A stretch of 64,000 bases of DNA, taken from positions 27,055,001-27,119,000 of the forward strand of contig CM060189.1 of assembly GCA_030549335.1 (NCBI GenBank). The letters run 5' to 3'. Source of the stretch: Pontederia crassipes. Lineage: Eukaryota > Streptophyta > Magnoliopsida > Commelinales > Pontederiaceae. This document shows positions 38,701 to 51,424 of this stretch, piece after piece (position 1 is the stretch's first letter; every line of letters begins with the position of its first letter). A model generated the notes under the pieces. That model did not search any database. It saw only the letters and a list, made by a program, of their open reading frames with translations, and had not been told where the DNA came from. Made by a program: the position numbers and the translations under genes.

Positions 38701-41700
38701 TCGCTTATGTTGGAGATGCCCGGGATCATGGAGGAGTCAACTTGGCTATTCTTCTTTCTGCGAGGCCTCAAGCCTTGGGCTGCTCAAGAGGTGAGAAGGC
38801 AGAAAGCATCGACCATGCAGGAGGCGTTGGTCGCGGCCGAAGCTCTAGTGGAGTATCTGGCGAACAAGGTTCTTGGCGCGCAGGTCAAGGTCAGGGACTT
38901 GTCATCGGAGGACAAGCCCCGCTCTGGTGGCAAGCGAGGCGACCAGAAGGTGGTGAAGACCGGAAAAGGTGGCGCGAGGAAGCTGGTGAGGTGCTATGTC
39001 TGTGGAGGGCCGCACTACGCGAGGGAGTGCGACAAGAAGACTGGCCTAGCCGCTATGGCGTCTACCTCAGATGATGAACAAGGTGCAGCTCAGATGGGGT
39101 CTATTATGTCTTTGGCAACGACCGCTGCAACAATTCCGACGAAGGACGTGAAGAAGGCCACGAAGGGCCTGATGTTCGTAGAAGTCGAGGTAGATGGACA
39201 TACCAAGACCGCTCCGGTGGACACTGGAGCTACGCACAGCTTCATGTCGAGACAGGAAGCAGCACGACTTGGCATCGGGTTTGCCAAGGAACCAGGGCTC
39301 ATTAAGACCGTGAATGCTGAGTCCCAACCAATCTTTGGTACGGCCAAAGACGTCCACGCGAAGGTGGGAGGCTGGGAAGGCACGCTCAACATCATCGTGG
39401 TTGACTTGGACGATCATAAACTCGTCCTGGGCATGGAGTTCGTGGATTTATTCCCAGAGGTGAGGATGGACCGAGAAGGGTTGCATCTAGGTGCTCCGGG
39501 GGCAGATCACGAAGTGCCCGTGAAGAGAGAGAGTCTGCGTGCAAGGCGGCTCTCAGCCATGATTGCGGAGGTGGATCGAGATGAGGATTCAGCCCCGAAC
39601 ATGGTGAAAGGAGAGGACTTCCGGCGGATCCAGAAGACTCTCGAGGAGCTGGAGGCTCGAGTTCTAAGGCAGGAAGGTCGTAGGACAGCATTGCGCTCCG
39701 TGGAGGCAAAGCTCAAGGTGGAACTTGCAAGGGAGGCAGTGCGAGTAGAGAAGGGGTTCCATGAAAGATCTCCGACTATGGAAGCCGAGATGACTCTACT
39801 GTGTTCAACCATCGAGGAGTGTATCTTGAGGCAGGAGGTACTAGGCGACGGGTTTGATGAGGGGACAAACTCATCAAATCCTTTGACCTCACGCTGTTCG
39901 GAGGTCAGGGCGCAGGATGGCGGAACGAGGATGCAGAAGCGCAGGAAGCGCAAGTGCATCAGATGTGACGGAGCACATAAGCGACGAGATGGTCCAGAGA
40001 ATTTGAGCAGGTGGCTTGATTATGGAGTAGTAGGATCTTTTCTGGACGAGGAGACGCGTAGGTCAAGGAGTGGAGCTCCTTGGGCTGACCCGGCGCCGGG
40101 TCATCCTTCCTGAAGGTCGCAATGCGGAGCGGGACGACCAAGGCCAACAGTGGTCGTCTCGAAGGTCGTTGGCGCGGGGAAGCCACCATCGACGAGAGTT
40201 GGCGTTAGGATGTCGCGGGTGATATCCTGAGTGGTGGTTGCAGTCCACCACACCTCAGACTTTTGCAAGCAGGCCGGTGCGCGAAGGTACCGGAGTCTGA
40301 GACGGGCATATGGCGAGGAGGTCATATCCCAGGGAAATGACAAGGAGGTCGCATCCCAACGTCTTCAGCGGAGTGAAGACCACTGCAGAGTGCGCCTTCG
40401 GACAGCAAGGACACACAAGTAGGCGGTGAAGCCCTACTTTGGGAGGTGACGCGCAGGTCACATCCCCGGGACAACAACAAGGTAGCTACGTCCCACAATC
40501 TTCAATGGACCGAAGATTGGCGTCAGGGTGTCGTGGGTGATATCTTGAGTGGTGGTTGCAGTCCACCAAACCTCAGACTTTTGCGAGCAGGCCGGTGCGC
40601 GAAGGTACCGAAGTCCGAGGCGGGCATATGGCGAGGAGGTCATATCCCAGGGAAACGACGAGGAGGTCGCATCCCAAAGTCTTCAACGGAGTGAAGACAC
40701 TGCAGAGTGCTCCTTCGGACAGCAAGGACGCACAAGTAGGCGGCGAGGTCCTACTTCGGGAGGTGGCGCGCAGGTCACATCCCGGGAGAACGGCAAGGTG
40801 GCCACGTCCCACAATCTTCAACGGACCGAAGATTGACGCAGGGTGGAACCTTTGGACAGCAAGGTGACACCGAGGAGCGTGTGGTCAAAACGGCTCGAGG
40901 TAGAGTCATGACCAAGTTCAGAGACGCAGAGGTCTTCTGAACGGACCAAGTTTGGAGACGCGGAGGTCTTCCGGACGACGGAATCCAGGAGGCGAGTCGA
41001 AGGCTTTCTTGGATGGAGTATGTGGCAGCGAGAAGAGGCATTGCCAAGGACGACAATGGCTTGAGTGGGGGAGGATGTCACGCCTCGCCTCTGCCACGTC
41101 CCAGGACGGAGCTGGGACGAAGCAGACGCAAGCTGGACGTGCAAGGACAGCGGACGACGCAAGGTGCACCAGGATGCGCGTGGCGATCCGGGGAATGGAG
41201 CCAAAGTCAGAGGCTTTGGAAGACGAGCGTTGATGTCCAAGAATGCGAGGGGATCGAGGAGGAGCCTCCGAGCATGCTTGGGACATGGCGGGCGTGCGAC
41301 GGGCGAGGAGGCACGGCGCACTCCTACTCCTACTAGGAGTAGGACTCCTAGACCAAGTAGGAGATTGGACTAGGGCAACGGAGTGCGGAAGGCTGAGGAT
41401 AGCTGCCAAGAAATCCAAGTCCGAGGAGGGACCATGCAGGCTAGAAGGATGGACGCGAGGAGGCGGCCATGCCCGGGACAAGTCCTAATGCGACTAGGAC
41501 TTGGACGGCCATGTGGATCGAGTGGTGGGTGGAGTCTTCGGGCCGGAGCAGCTCCAGGATCTCGAAGGTCGACGAGGAGGGAGACTTCGAGAGATGCTTG
41601 GACGAAAAGTGCAGGGTCGGAAGGATTCCTACTCCTAGTAGGAATAGGAGTCGGCCGGTTTCCGATGTCGAGAAGGACATGGCGGATTCTTGGAGGGCCG

Positions 41701-44700
41701 AGCTTCCTTCTTGGACCGAGGGGCACTTGGAGTTGAAGATCTACTCCTAGAAGGATGGAAGAACTCGTGGGGCCACAGTGGAGCAGGCCGAGTCCTAGTA
41801 GGACTCGGACTGTCCATGCGGGCGCGCCCGGGGTGCGCCCGGCCATGGCGGGCGCCAGGCAGGGTGCCTGGCCACTTTGACTTCAAGACGGACTTTGAAG
41901 GGCTGGCCGAATTCTCCAGGGACTTTAGGAAGTCAGATTTCTACTCCTACTCCAAGGAGGTTTTTCTAGAGAAGGGGCTTGCATGTCTAGTAGGATTAGG
42001 TCCTTAAGTTAGAGTAGGAGTTGCTTCTCCAAGGCCCTATAAAAGGACTTGTAATCAAGGCTTGTAAGACCATCCTAGATTATCTGAGATTGCTCAATAT
42101 ATTCTCTAGTTTTCCTCTAATCTTGTGAAGTCTCTCTTCTCTCCGAGTGAGTGGGTGTTTCGTTGTGCATCCAGGTCGTGTCCGGGACACATCCGAACGG
42201 GGCTGATCGGCGACCGAGCAGGGTTTGGCCGAGCCGCACGCTTGAGTTCGAGTTAAGGAGCTTAAGGGCGTGACACTAGAGATTACATGAAGGGATCACA
42301 TAGGGTTCAGATTCAAGGCATTATCAACACACTTGAAATTTATTACTTGTGGTTTCGATTCATGAGTTATGTGGCAGCTCAATCATTCAGCAGATGCCAT
42401 TTCCTACTTCTGATCCAAGTTTAATTTCGAGTGCAGTTACCAGATTGTTGGTGTAATTATCAATGCTTTCTTATGCTTCTACTACAATATATATTCCTTT
42501 TTTCTTTACGATGCAATTTATTATCCTGTGCTAATAGTAATCACTTTTGCTTGCTATCAACCTGCTCCACTGCGCAAATCCTCATTTCAACACTATTATT
42601 CATTCTATGCCTTCCCAAACAAATCAAGGTATTTAACATGCCATAGCCCATAAGATAAATTCTAGAAGCAGACGCAAGATTGCACTAAGTAAGACTATTG
42701 TTTCATGTAAGTTCTTTAGGATTTCATTTACTTCATGAATTAATGAATAACTTAGGATGTGCTCTCTGAAAAACACTTAGGATATGCTTTATGTAATAAT
42801 TTTTCGAGGCTCAACATACTGTTGTCCTGGTTGGGAATAGTGCTGAGCTTCCAACTTTTATTCACCTAGCTTTTATCTTTATCCTTTTTCTGTAATATAA
42901 GTTACCATTTCAAATTGATGTCATTGTCCTGGTTGGAACAGTGTGCTTTGTTGCGGGTAACTTGTTTAGGGTTATCAAGCCGTTCTCCATATAGTTTGGA
43001 AGTGACTGCTCCAAAGTTTGTGCTCTCTTCAGACAATTCACATTGACGTATTATTAGAGAAAACATGGAAGCGTGGAACTGCATAGTTTTCCATGTACTT
43101 CTTATTTCCTCAGGTTCTTGTTCGATTTTGGATCACAGGAGGACTAATCTCAGTCCAGTTACTACCTATTTCTTATTGTTTTCTAAAACTTTGTTGTGAC
43201 AGTTGCTGTTCAAGCCTCTCAATTTGTCTTTTCATGTTTTCCTATTGTGCATGTATCAGGATGATCAAGAAGGTGTAAGAACAGTGGATGATGACAACTT
43301 CATTGATGATACTGGTGTTTCCCCTGCAGATCGTTTTGGTAGTGACAATGAAGGATCTCCCAGGCATGCACCTCAGGTTAAACTTTTTGTCTGTCTGCTT
43401 TATTAAGTAATTTTTGCTTTTCAAGTTGTTATCTTTTTGCTATGTTGTTTACTTACTATATTTTCCATTGGCTCCTTGACACTATCTTGCTTTTTCATGA
43501 CTTTTACTAAATGGTGTCAGTTAATATAAGTTGTATATTGTGTCTTCTATCTTGCAAACTTGATGCCTTTTGGCTTATTGTCTGTCTGGTTTTATTTTAA
43601 AAGGGTATGCTCTGTATGATGTTTTTCCAATTTTCACTCCTTAGGCAGAAGACGGTGAAGAAGATGATGAAATTAATAAACTCTTTAAAGGAGGAAAGAA
43701 GAAGAAGAAAAATGAGAAGTCACCTGCTGAGATTGCTATGATAGTTGAACATTATATGGCTGAATTCGAAGTTACAGCTGAAGAAGATGCTGAATTCAAT
43801 AGACTAAGTAAACCAGCTATCAACAAACTCAGGAAGTTGCCAATGCTTGTTGATGTTCTGTCAAAGTAAGATGGTCTCATAACAAATTTTCTTGTGATCC
43901 CCCAAATGATACTTCTCTCGATATAGAACTTTCATCTGTGACATTGCCTATTCTATCACAACTTATCATCTTTGAGAATTCTTTCCCTTTATGCAGGAAA
44001 ATGCTTCAACAGGAATTCCTAAAGAATTGGCTTGAGCCCCTACCTGACGGAAGCTTGCCTAATATGAACATTAGAACTGCCGTTCTCAAACTTCTTTCGG
44101 ATGTATGTGATAGAGTCGTTCATTTGAGTGTTTCTTTACTTGTTGCTTAGAGATATTGTACTACTATTTGTTCACAAATTAGAAGTTTTGTGTTATTTCC
44201 TTTTGGATCGTAAAAAAAAAATTTTCTTGGCAAATTGCTATTATCGTGCAGTATCCAATTGACCTGGAGCAATATGATAGGAGAGAGCAACTGAAAAAAA
44301 GTGGTCTTGGAAAGGTATTATGAAGTGAATTTAATGTTCTAGTTAACGTCTCTGACAAATTATCTTCATAAAGGCAATTGGATGTGTTTTGAGAGGTAAA
44401 AACAATTTAATATTATCCACAGGTTATTATGTTTTTGTCAAAATCGGATGAGGAAACAACTTCCAACAGAAAGCTTGCTAAAGAATTGGTTGATAAATGG
44501 GTAAACTGAAGAGCTAAAAATTGTTGTCACTCTCTCAAATAAATGGGTCATGTCTCATATTATTGTTTCCTGTCTGTAGTTAAAAATGCACTAGTCATAA
44601 TAAACATTTTTTTTTTGCAGAGTCGACCAATATTTAACAAGAGTACTAGATTTGAAGATATGAGACATTATGACGATGGGAGAGCTCCATACAGAAGACC

Positions 44701-47206
44701 ATCTTCACAGAAGTAATCACTGGCTGTGTCATTTGATGTGTTTCGTACTGATTTACTGTCTTATTTGTTCTATTTCATGTTTCTTAACAGAAGTTTGAAC
44801 TTTGTTTCTCTTTCGGTTGATACTTAAGGCAAGCAGCTAAAACTATGGAATCTCAAGATGATGATCTTGACCTTGCTGAATTTTCACAGTAAGATAATCT
44901 CAACTTTTTTCATTATGAGAGCAAACATTTTTTTTTTGAGAGCGAGTATGAGAGCAAACATAGAAACAGAAAATAAGAACAAGTTGTTGACTCAATTGAA
45001 TTGCACCTTGACAACTTGAAAGAAATTATCTTTTAAAAATAACAGACTTGATGCTTCTTGAAAAAAAATCTCAAAACAAAATTACAGACTTGAAAACATG
45101 ACAGATTGGGTTCATTTCATCGTTAAGTGTAAATATCTACTCTATATGGGTGCAGGGGTAAGAAGACTGGTCAACCTGCTAGGCAGCATGCTTCTAGGCC
45201 TGAAGCATCACCTTTGGATTTTGTGGTGCGACCTCAATCGAAGGTTGACCCTGAAGAAGTTAGGGCACGAGCAAAACAGTTGATCCAAGATCCGCGTCGA
45301 CTGAAATCCTATCGGACGTCCGCTTTGACCAAAGGTGGAGGCAGAAAAAAAATGAGTGGGTGCACAAGTGTATGGTGAGAATCGAACTCTGACCATTTCA
45401 AGGCTTCTCGTATGCAAATTCCAATCGGATTACATGGATTATGTGCAAAGTTTTGAAGCTACAAACATATTATAATCGTTTTCAGTGCCTGCACTTGCAC
45501 CCATGGGCAGGCACTTGCCGCAGAGAGAACATACATTTTTAAATTGAACGTCCAAAACACTTTCGGTCGATCATTACGAGCGTCAAAATTAAATAACAAG
45601 TACAAAAGGGACGATCGAAGTAGCTACATAAATGATCGCTAATTACAGAGAGAACAAACATTTCTAAATCGGACGACCGTATTACTTTCGGTCGACCGTT
45701 CTGGGTGACAAAAGAATGAACATGTACAAAACGGACAATCGAAATTATTGCTGGAACGACCACCGAATCACTTTCGGTCGACCGATTTGGGAGCAAAGAC
45801 AGCGGCAACGGCTAATCCTTGTACGGACTACCATCAACGGACAACTGCGCAGAAAAGACATGGCAACGACTATTTTTCTATACAAAACGGACACCCGAAA
45901 TTATAACGGGCGACCGTTGAGCATACGACAAAAAGGTGCAACAGGTAGTTCCTGTGCAAAACGGGCGCCTGAAACTAAAACGGGCGACCGTTTCATAAGT
46001 GACAGCACAACTCTTTTAAAAAGTTTTGCAACGACCATATTTTCAAGAGAAGCCTATAAAAGGGATTCAAAAAACTGAAGGAAGGTTATCCAAACAAGGC
46101 AAATCACTCTATAGCACCTTTCAAGTTTAAAGTATTTTTCTAGAGCTCAATCTTACAAATCATCCCTTCCCTCTTTTAGTTCCTAAGTGTGATTATTCTT
46201 TGTAAGAAGAGAGAATTGGAGAGAATTCTTGTGTTCTTGTTTAGTGAGTTTGAGAGCTTCTTATAAGAAGATGTGCGCCTTACCTTTTGAGCGAAGAAGA
46301 AGGCATTGTGGTGTAGAAAGGGTTATTCTCCTTACAAGAAAAGAGAAAGCTAGTGAATCTCCGACGGTCTTGAGGTCGGGAAGTCGGAGTGGCAACGTAG
46401 GCCAAGAAGTTGGATCGAACCTCGTCAATATATTGTGCCTTCTTGAGTTTTGATTTTTCTTACTTGCTTTCTACTTGCTTGTGATCGTATTCTCTAAAAA
46501 TCGACTTTTACGGTTTTTCGGTTAAAGTTTTTTATACACCAATTCACCCCTTCTTGTGCTTTTGATCAGTTATAGTGCTTAAAAGGGACTTTGGCCAACT
46601 TATATGGTTTCTCATGCAAATATAAGTGGTAACTGGTATGCTTCTAGTTTAATTGCGTAGTTAAAATTTTAAAGGATACATAAATAAATGTGCAGAAGGA
46701 TATGATGCCTTGGCATGAGTTTGCACAAGCCAGGAATACTTCATGCATTTTATAGCCTAGCCTAAGGAAGAAAGACTTCATCATTGAAGCTGGTTTTCGT
46801 AAGGAGAAGAATTAATAATTGGAATTTGGAACTGTGTTGTTACTTAAAGGGATCTCTGATACAAGCCTAGGTCCATGCTTTCTGTTAGTTGTTTTGAAGC
46901 CCAGTAAATGGAACTCATATTTGCATTAATTTTTTTTTTGAAATGATATCATTTGAAAAGTTACTCTCCTTAAAGGTCAATGAAACTCTTTGATGAAAAC
47001 TTTATCTTCCTGAAAGCATTTTTCAAAAATGAAAGCAACAAAATTGGTGTTTGATTCTGACATTATTATACATTGTTGGTTTTTTGCATGCTCTTTTCTT
47101 GCTGCAGATGAATAAGAAGTTGCAACAGTTGAAAACACCAAAGAAGAGGCAGCTTCAAGCTTCAAAACTCAGTGTTGAGGGTCGAGGCATGGTGAAATAC
47201 CTGTAA
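35797..47206 (+). CDS. IWS1: IWS1-like transcription elongation factor (11-exon model; exon 10 donor lost)
   Basis: The exons are 35797-35816, 35892-36399, 43260-43376, 43645-43865, 43997-44102, 44252-44314, 44423-44500, 44621-44712, 44829-44888, 45156-45306 and 47108-47206. Together they would encode 504 residues. The start MDYENDP-YLDEDGEPLMD is the family N-terminus, followed by a charged, disordered region. Exons 4-7 carry the TFIIS N-terminal (LW) domain (EFEVTAEEDAEFNRLSKPAI, LPMLVDVLSK, WLEPLPDGSLPNMNIRTAVL). The C-terminus is KLSVEGRGMVKYL. IWS1 works in the nucleus with SPT6 and RNA polymerase II; in Arabidopsis it also joins BES1 signalling. All junctions are GT-AG except the end of exon 10: after CTGAAA at 45306 comes TCCTAT, not a donor. 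Read-through would stop at 45376-45378 and give 495 residues lacking the conserved tail. Intron 2 (6.9 kb) holds an LTR element. Confidence 0.85.
36735..37934 (+). repeat. 5' LTR
   Basis: This 1200-base direct repeat pairs with the one at 41076-42275. The likely promoter lies near its 3' end (CCCTATAAAAGGACTTG at about 37693). It includes several short palindromes built on CTCCTACTCCTACTAGGAGTAGGA. Confidence 0.93.
38042..40113 (+). CDS. gag-protease coding region of the LTR element
   Basis: It encodes a Ty3/gypsy-type gag (retrotransposon gag domain with WWHRMEEE, LKRQFYPGNAQEVA, FFLRGLKPW), a zinc knuckle (CYVCGGPHYARECDKK) and a retroviral-type aspartic protease (active-site motif VDTGATHSF). 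A charged tail follows in place of polymerase domains. The region is close to open; treat it as a fossil with about one break. The products would package element RNA if a related active element supplied the polymerase. Confidence 0.85.
40197..40834 (+). repeat. Two 318-bp tandem units inside the LTR element
   Basis: GGCGTTAGGATGTCGCGGGT at 40201 recurs as GGCGTCAGGGTGTCGTGGGT at 40519. The following GATATC, GTGGTGGTTGCAGTCCACCA and GGCATATGGCGAGGAGGTCA blocks repeat with the same 318-base offset. The function of this non-coding array between the coding region and the 3' LTR is unknown. Confidence 0.88.
41076..42275 (+). repeat. 3' LTR
   Basis: Near-identical partner of 36735-37934, ending in TGACA directly before the CTAG duplication at 42276-42279. 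Confidence 0.93.
45307..46567 (+). mobile_element. LTR-derived insertion at the end of IWS1 exon 10 (Ty1/copia-like)
   Basis: The right half matches the solo LTR at 57122-58647. Shared blocks include GAATCTCCGACG, TCGAGGTCG/TTGAGGTCGG, ACGTAGGCCAAG, ACCTCGTCAA and ACACCAATTCACCCCT, ending near TTGATCA at about 46567. CGGTCGACCG-type words fill the middle in both copies. No matching duplication flanks it, and the left 200 bases do not resemble the family, so it is an old, incomplete LTR or a composite. Its left edge coincides with the end of host exon 10. Confidence 0.65.
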
Positions 47207-47672
47207 TCAACAAAAAATGATTTTTTATGAGCTCTAAGTAAGTTCTCTTAAGTAACATAATTCTGGTATATTGTCGTGTCATCTTTCAAACTAGAGTTGA
47301 CAACATTATTACTTTTGCCTTCCACGTTGTTCTAGATGCCTTGGCCATTAAATAGATATTGTGTGTTTTCTTTTAGGGTATTTATCCTTTGCTTTTCCCC
47401 TCAAACTTCATGTTCAAGTCAACTATAAACAAGTTGCACTTTCCTCTTCATCTCATTTTTTAGAGGATTTCATCTTCATCTTATCCCCACATACCTATGC
47501 CCTATAAAGTTCTGTCTGGCATTGACACTCGTCAACACCAAATCAATGAAAACTATTCTTACTTTTGTTTTCACAAAGATAGCTGATTGGTTATGTCTCG
47601 CATGATAGATGTTGCATAATATATAAGCAAATCGTATCAATCATTTAAGTTTCCTTTTATCACTTGCTAACA

Positions 47673-47855
47673 ACTCCGCCTATGTTTTATAGCCGGTCCC
47701 AAGCCCGGATAAAGGAGGAGGGTTGTGTTAGGCCCCGACAGCTAGCGTAAAACCCTGTCGAATCGCATGAACATGGATCAACGAATGCGAAATGACGTCG
47801 TATGATCCATGTAGCCGACCCCACCTAGTGGGATAAGACTTTGTTGTTGTTGTTG
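47673..47855 (+). mobile_element. SINE-like retroposon with RTE tail, copy A
   Basis: This 183-base unit starts ACTCCGCCTATGTTTTATAG, ends in (TTG)n, and is flanked by a perfect 17-bp duplication TTTATCACTTGCTAACA (47656-47672 and 47856-47872). Its last ~65 bases match the 3' end of the RTE LINE at 61205-61278; the first ~115 do not. In size and tail it resembles Au-type plant SINEs, but I see no clear tRNA head. It lies just downstream of IWS1. Confidence 0.88.
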
Positions 47856-47872
47856 TTTATCACTTGCTAACA

Positions 47873-49300
47873 TTATGATTCTGATGTCTCTTCACCCAGA
47901 ATAAGCACGACTCGTGAAACAGAATGTCAGAATTAGCTGCCCCGTCCTGAATGAAGTACCCAATATGAAATATCTGTAAAAGGACTATTTCCTGTTGATG
48001 GAACGATCCTTGTCGCTGAAACATGGTGTTGAGCTGCTGAATCTTATGGGACGTTCTGCTGATCATATATAGTTTAGTACATCTGCTAGTGTGAAGCTCA
48101 AGAGCAATTGTACTTAAGCTTGTCTCATTTATGAACAAATGGCAAGGCCGGAGATCCCCGAGGCCACTCTAGAACAATTTTTTTATTGTCATATAGTGTA
48201 TTAATTGTTTTATTATTTTTATTTAACATGAGAGACTTCTTCAATCCATTCTCATGTTATATATTTTGCTTTGTATAGATAGTCTTGCATTTATTTGTCA
48301 TGGAGCAAAATAGTTTCTTTTGGTTATTGGATATGAAGCAAAAATCTCCTCATTCTGATGTCATATGCTGATAGATCATTGCTATATACATATCATGGGA
48401 AAACTTTATTTGCCACCACAAACTCATTTGTCAGGACCATGATTTCCATTTGATTGTTGTACATTTCATCCGTTTATTACCCTTTCAAGGAAGGAGGATG
48501 ATCTCTTAAAAAATAATATGGCAAGGAAGCTGTTCATAGAATTATCATCAGATTCATTAAGGTTTTGTTTGATTTAAAAAGATAATCAAAATGCATATGC
48601 TTTTTTCACCTTCTTGAGTTATTTTTTTCTTATAAAAAAGGGTCCATGGAAAAAAGTATATGAACAGAGAGCATCTGGCTCCCATTCTCTGCATTCTAAC
48701 ACCCGCAATGGAAAGATAAATTTTAGGAGGTTATTTGGGCAAGTGATTTAGGTTTTTTAGTTTGATATTTTTTTAGTGTTTTTTAATATTTAAAACCCAA
48801 AGGGAAAATCTGACTGATTACTTAGAGACGCTATTTTGTAAAATAATGTTTAGAATATAGAAAACAAATTAGAATATATTGAAAATAAGTTTAACATAAA
48901 TACACGTAATTAGGTAATGAAGAGAGACCACATAAACTATTGTGGCAATAAAAAAAAGAAAATATTATAAGGCTCTTTTGACACACCAAGAATTTAAAAT
49001 TCTGGATACCCAAATACAGTTTGAAACTCTTTTGTTATTCGATATACATAATTTTAAATAAAATTTATAAGCTTCATCTATAAAATTTACAGTTTAACTA
49101 GTGAGTATTTATTAGAATTTACTACTTTTCTTTTCATTTAAAATAAATTTATTTATTTAAATGTTTTGTATTTCTTTAATATTTCACTTTTCTATTTTTA
49201 TCTAATCAAGATTTATTAATTGATTTTATATTTTTTAAATTTGTCTTTATGATAAAACAATATTTCAGAATACAAAAATATTTCTAAAATGAATAAATAA
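47873..49300. other. AT-rich spacer
   Basis: No gene is recognised; the stretch is AT-rich, especially after 48730. Confidence 0.6.
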
Positions 49301-49304
49301 AGAG

Positions 49305-50060
49305 ATATGAGATGGACGGCTCTGATGTGTCCGCGCTAATTCGAGGGAGAGATTCGAGCAATTCAGTGAGCTGGGTTGGAGGGAGCGGTTCAACTAATTT
49401 GAGAGGTGCACGGCTCCTGTCAATCATGCGTCTCCTCCTCCCTCTCTATCGTGATGTGCGTCTCCTCCTCCCATCTTTTCCGTCGTCAACGTGCACGACT
49501 TCCTCGTCAGAGGGCAGCGACGGGCGATGATTTTGGGGTGATAGAGGGGTGGCGGCATGAAGGTCGGTGCAATGATTCTACTCCGGCACTCGATTCGTCT
49601 AGCGCAGCAGATCTGCGCAATGGAGTGTCGGAGGCATCAACCCTCCTCAGTAAACTCTACGGAGCTTGCGGAGGGGGGCCATTGCCCCCATTTTTCATAG
49701 CTGCAATGGCGAGGGCGAAAAAGGGGGGCGGTGGTTCCCCTCCACTAGCTCACCGGTGAGGTCATGGAGGGGGCCGACGTCCACCTTTTCTTTGTGTGCT
49801 CGATCATCCTTGACGTCGCCTCATTTTTCACCCATCGTCCGCCATCCGCCCGGTTGCTATGCCAGCCACCCTCATGCGCCCGAACCGTCCTCCCGCTCAC
49901 TGCCACCATCAACCTTCTGCCTCCATCTAGCAACTCACAGGGAGACAAGCTACCTGTATGGAGAACCAGACGCGGACCAACAACTTGCATGAACGCGGAC
50001 CCTTGAATCGGATGCTCAAATCGGAGCATCTTAATCTAATCCACCCATTTCAGATCGAAC
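49305..50060. other. GC-rich island of unknown nature
   Basis: It is sharply bounded by very AT-rich DNA on both sides. Overlapping open frames occur on both strands (for example 49312-49530, 49406-49759 and 49666-49992, plus), none with a recognised domain. Runs such as GGAGGGGGGCCATTGCCCCC form local palindromes. It could be captured gene sequence inside a transposon, a decayed exon or a leader of an unknown element. Confidence 0.35.
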
Positions 50061-51424
50061 GATCCTGAAAGTAAGGTGCTACCACAAAGATAGTGGTACC
50101 ATCCTAATATTCCTCACAAATAAAACGTAGTTATTATATTATAATAATAACATTGTATGCATTTGTTGATTTGTACTTCCACACCTATTTGTGTATTTTT
50201 TAAAGAAGACAAATAACAATTAGTCGAACCATTATCTTGACATTTAAAAAAATAACTTAACAAATCGACTACTCGGTTATCTATTATTTCTTAAATAAAT
50301 ATCGCACTGTCCACTTTAACCTTAACGAACATATAAATAAAATTGTATGCTCAGGCTTTTCTTTCCATGCAATCGAAATTTATTGTACAAAAGTTACCCC
50401 GAAATAATATTATCAGATTTCTAATTTAAGTTCTTCAGTTAGGGAGTTTTTTGAATTTATAAAAAAAGTTTTTTACACCACAAACTCATATGTTATAATC
50501 GAAATAGATAATATATATATATATTAAAATTAAGCATATACATTTATTTTATCATTATTCATTTTTCTCAATTTATTTACTTATTTTCTCAAAGTTTACA
50601 TGTAGCAGATAATTTGCTTATTAATGAGTGAGGAAACCATAAGTATTAAGAGTCAATTTACTTAAATTTTACAAAATTCAAGTTTTAATTAATTCACCAT
50701 AAAATTTAAAATATTAACATATCATTAGTGACATATGAATCCTTTTTCACACAAGCTTAAAATTTATAAACGTCAATGAAACTTAGATATACAAAATATA
50801 TTTTGCATAAGTTATTTTTTCAATAATATATTGTTTTGAAAAAAAGAAATTGCTTTTACTGTATAAATTGGATGATGTGCCACGTGTACCGTTTGACATT
50901 TTGTTTTTCGGTGATTATGTACACTTGACATTCAGATGATTTGAAATTTGCTATTATTAAAGTTGAGCAATTTATATGTTGAAAAAAAAATGATACGTAA
51001 CTTGACATAATTTGATTGACGACTTTGCATAAGTCGAATAATCTAAAATATATTCTTATGATTGAATTACTTGTTTAGATATTAAAAATCAAAGTTGAGT
51101 GACAATAGCAATAACTAATAAATATTAATATTGTGTAAAACTTCACACACCATATATATATATATATATTCTCTTTTGCAATTGTCATTTTAATATCCGT
51201 GAGCATTATCCTTAAACTTTTCTTAAGCGAAAATAAATTAACAAATATATCACTAACACTTTTTATTTATTGGCTTAAAATTCTTTTAAATGTTCCACTA
51301 GTTTTATCACAGCCTTTATCAATTTAGTTAGGAGCATCTCCACAAATAAGTAAAAAAACCTAAATATAAAGAAATAAAATAAATCCTCGTGCTCTTTGTG
51401 GATTGCTGGCCTACGAGGTGTTCG
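50061..51424. other. Spacer and 5' region of RNR1
   Basis: AT-rich DNA with an AT run near 51153-51168. The promoter and 5' leader of RNR1 must lie at its right end, but I see no convincing TATA box. Confidence 0.5.

Larger units (their letters stand above)
36735..42275 (+). mobile_element. Young Ty3/gypsy-like non-autonomous LTR element (TR-GAG type) in IWS1 intron 2
   Basis: Two LTRs of about 1200 bases (36735-37934 and 41076-42275) start TGTCACGCC and end GGCGTGACA. They are flanked by a 4-base duplication CTAG. The left LTR is followed after a few bases by a tRNA-Met-type primer site (TGGTATCAGAGCC at 37939-37951). A purine-rich tract (GAGTGGGGGAGGA) precedes the right LTR. The interior encodes gag and protease only; no reverse transcriptase, RNase H or integrase is seen, so it would depend on other elements. 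By eye the LTRs differ at about 15 positions (roughly 1.2 %), suggesting an insertion around half a million years ago at commonly used plant rates. It looks whole in layout, with about one break in its coding part, and lies in the same orientation as IWS1. Confidence 0.92.

Noticed and set aside
45539-46078. Frames of 89-120 codons downstream of IWS1 exon 10
   Set aside because: They lie in LTR-derived sequence, overlap on both strands and have no domain.
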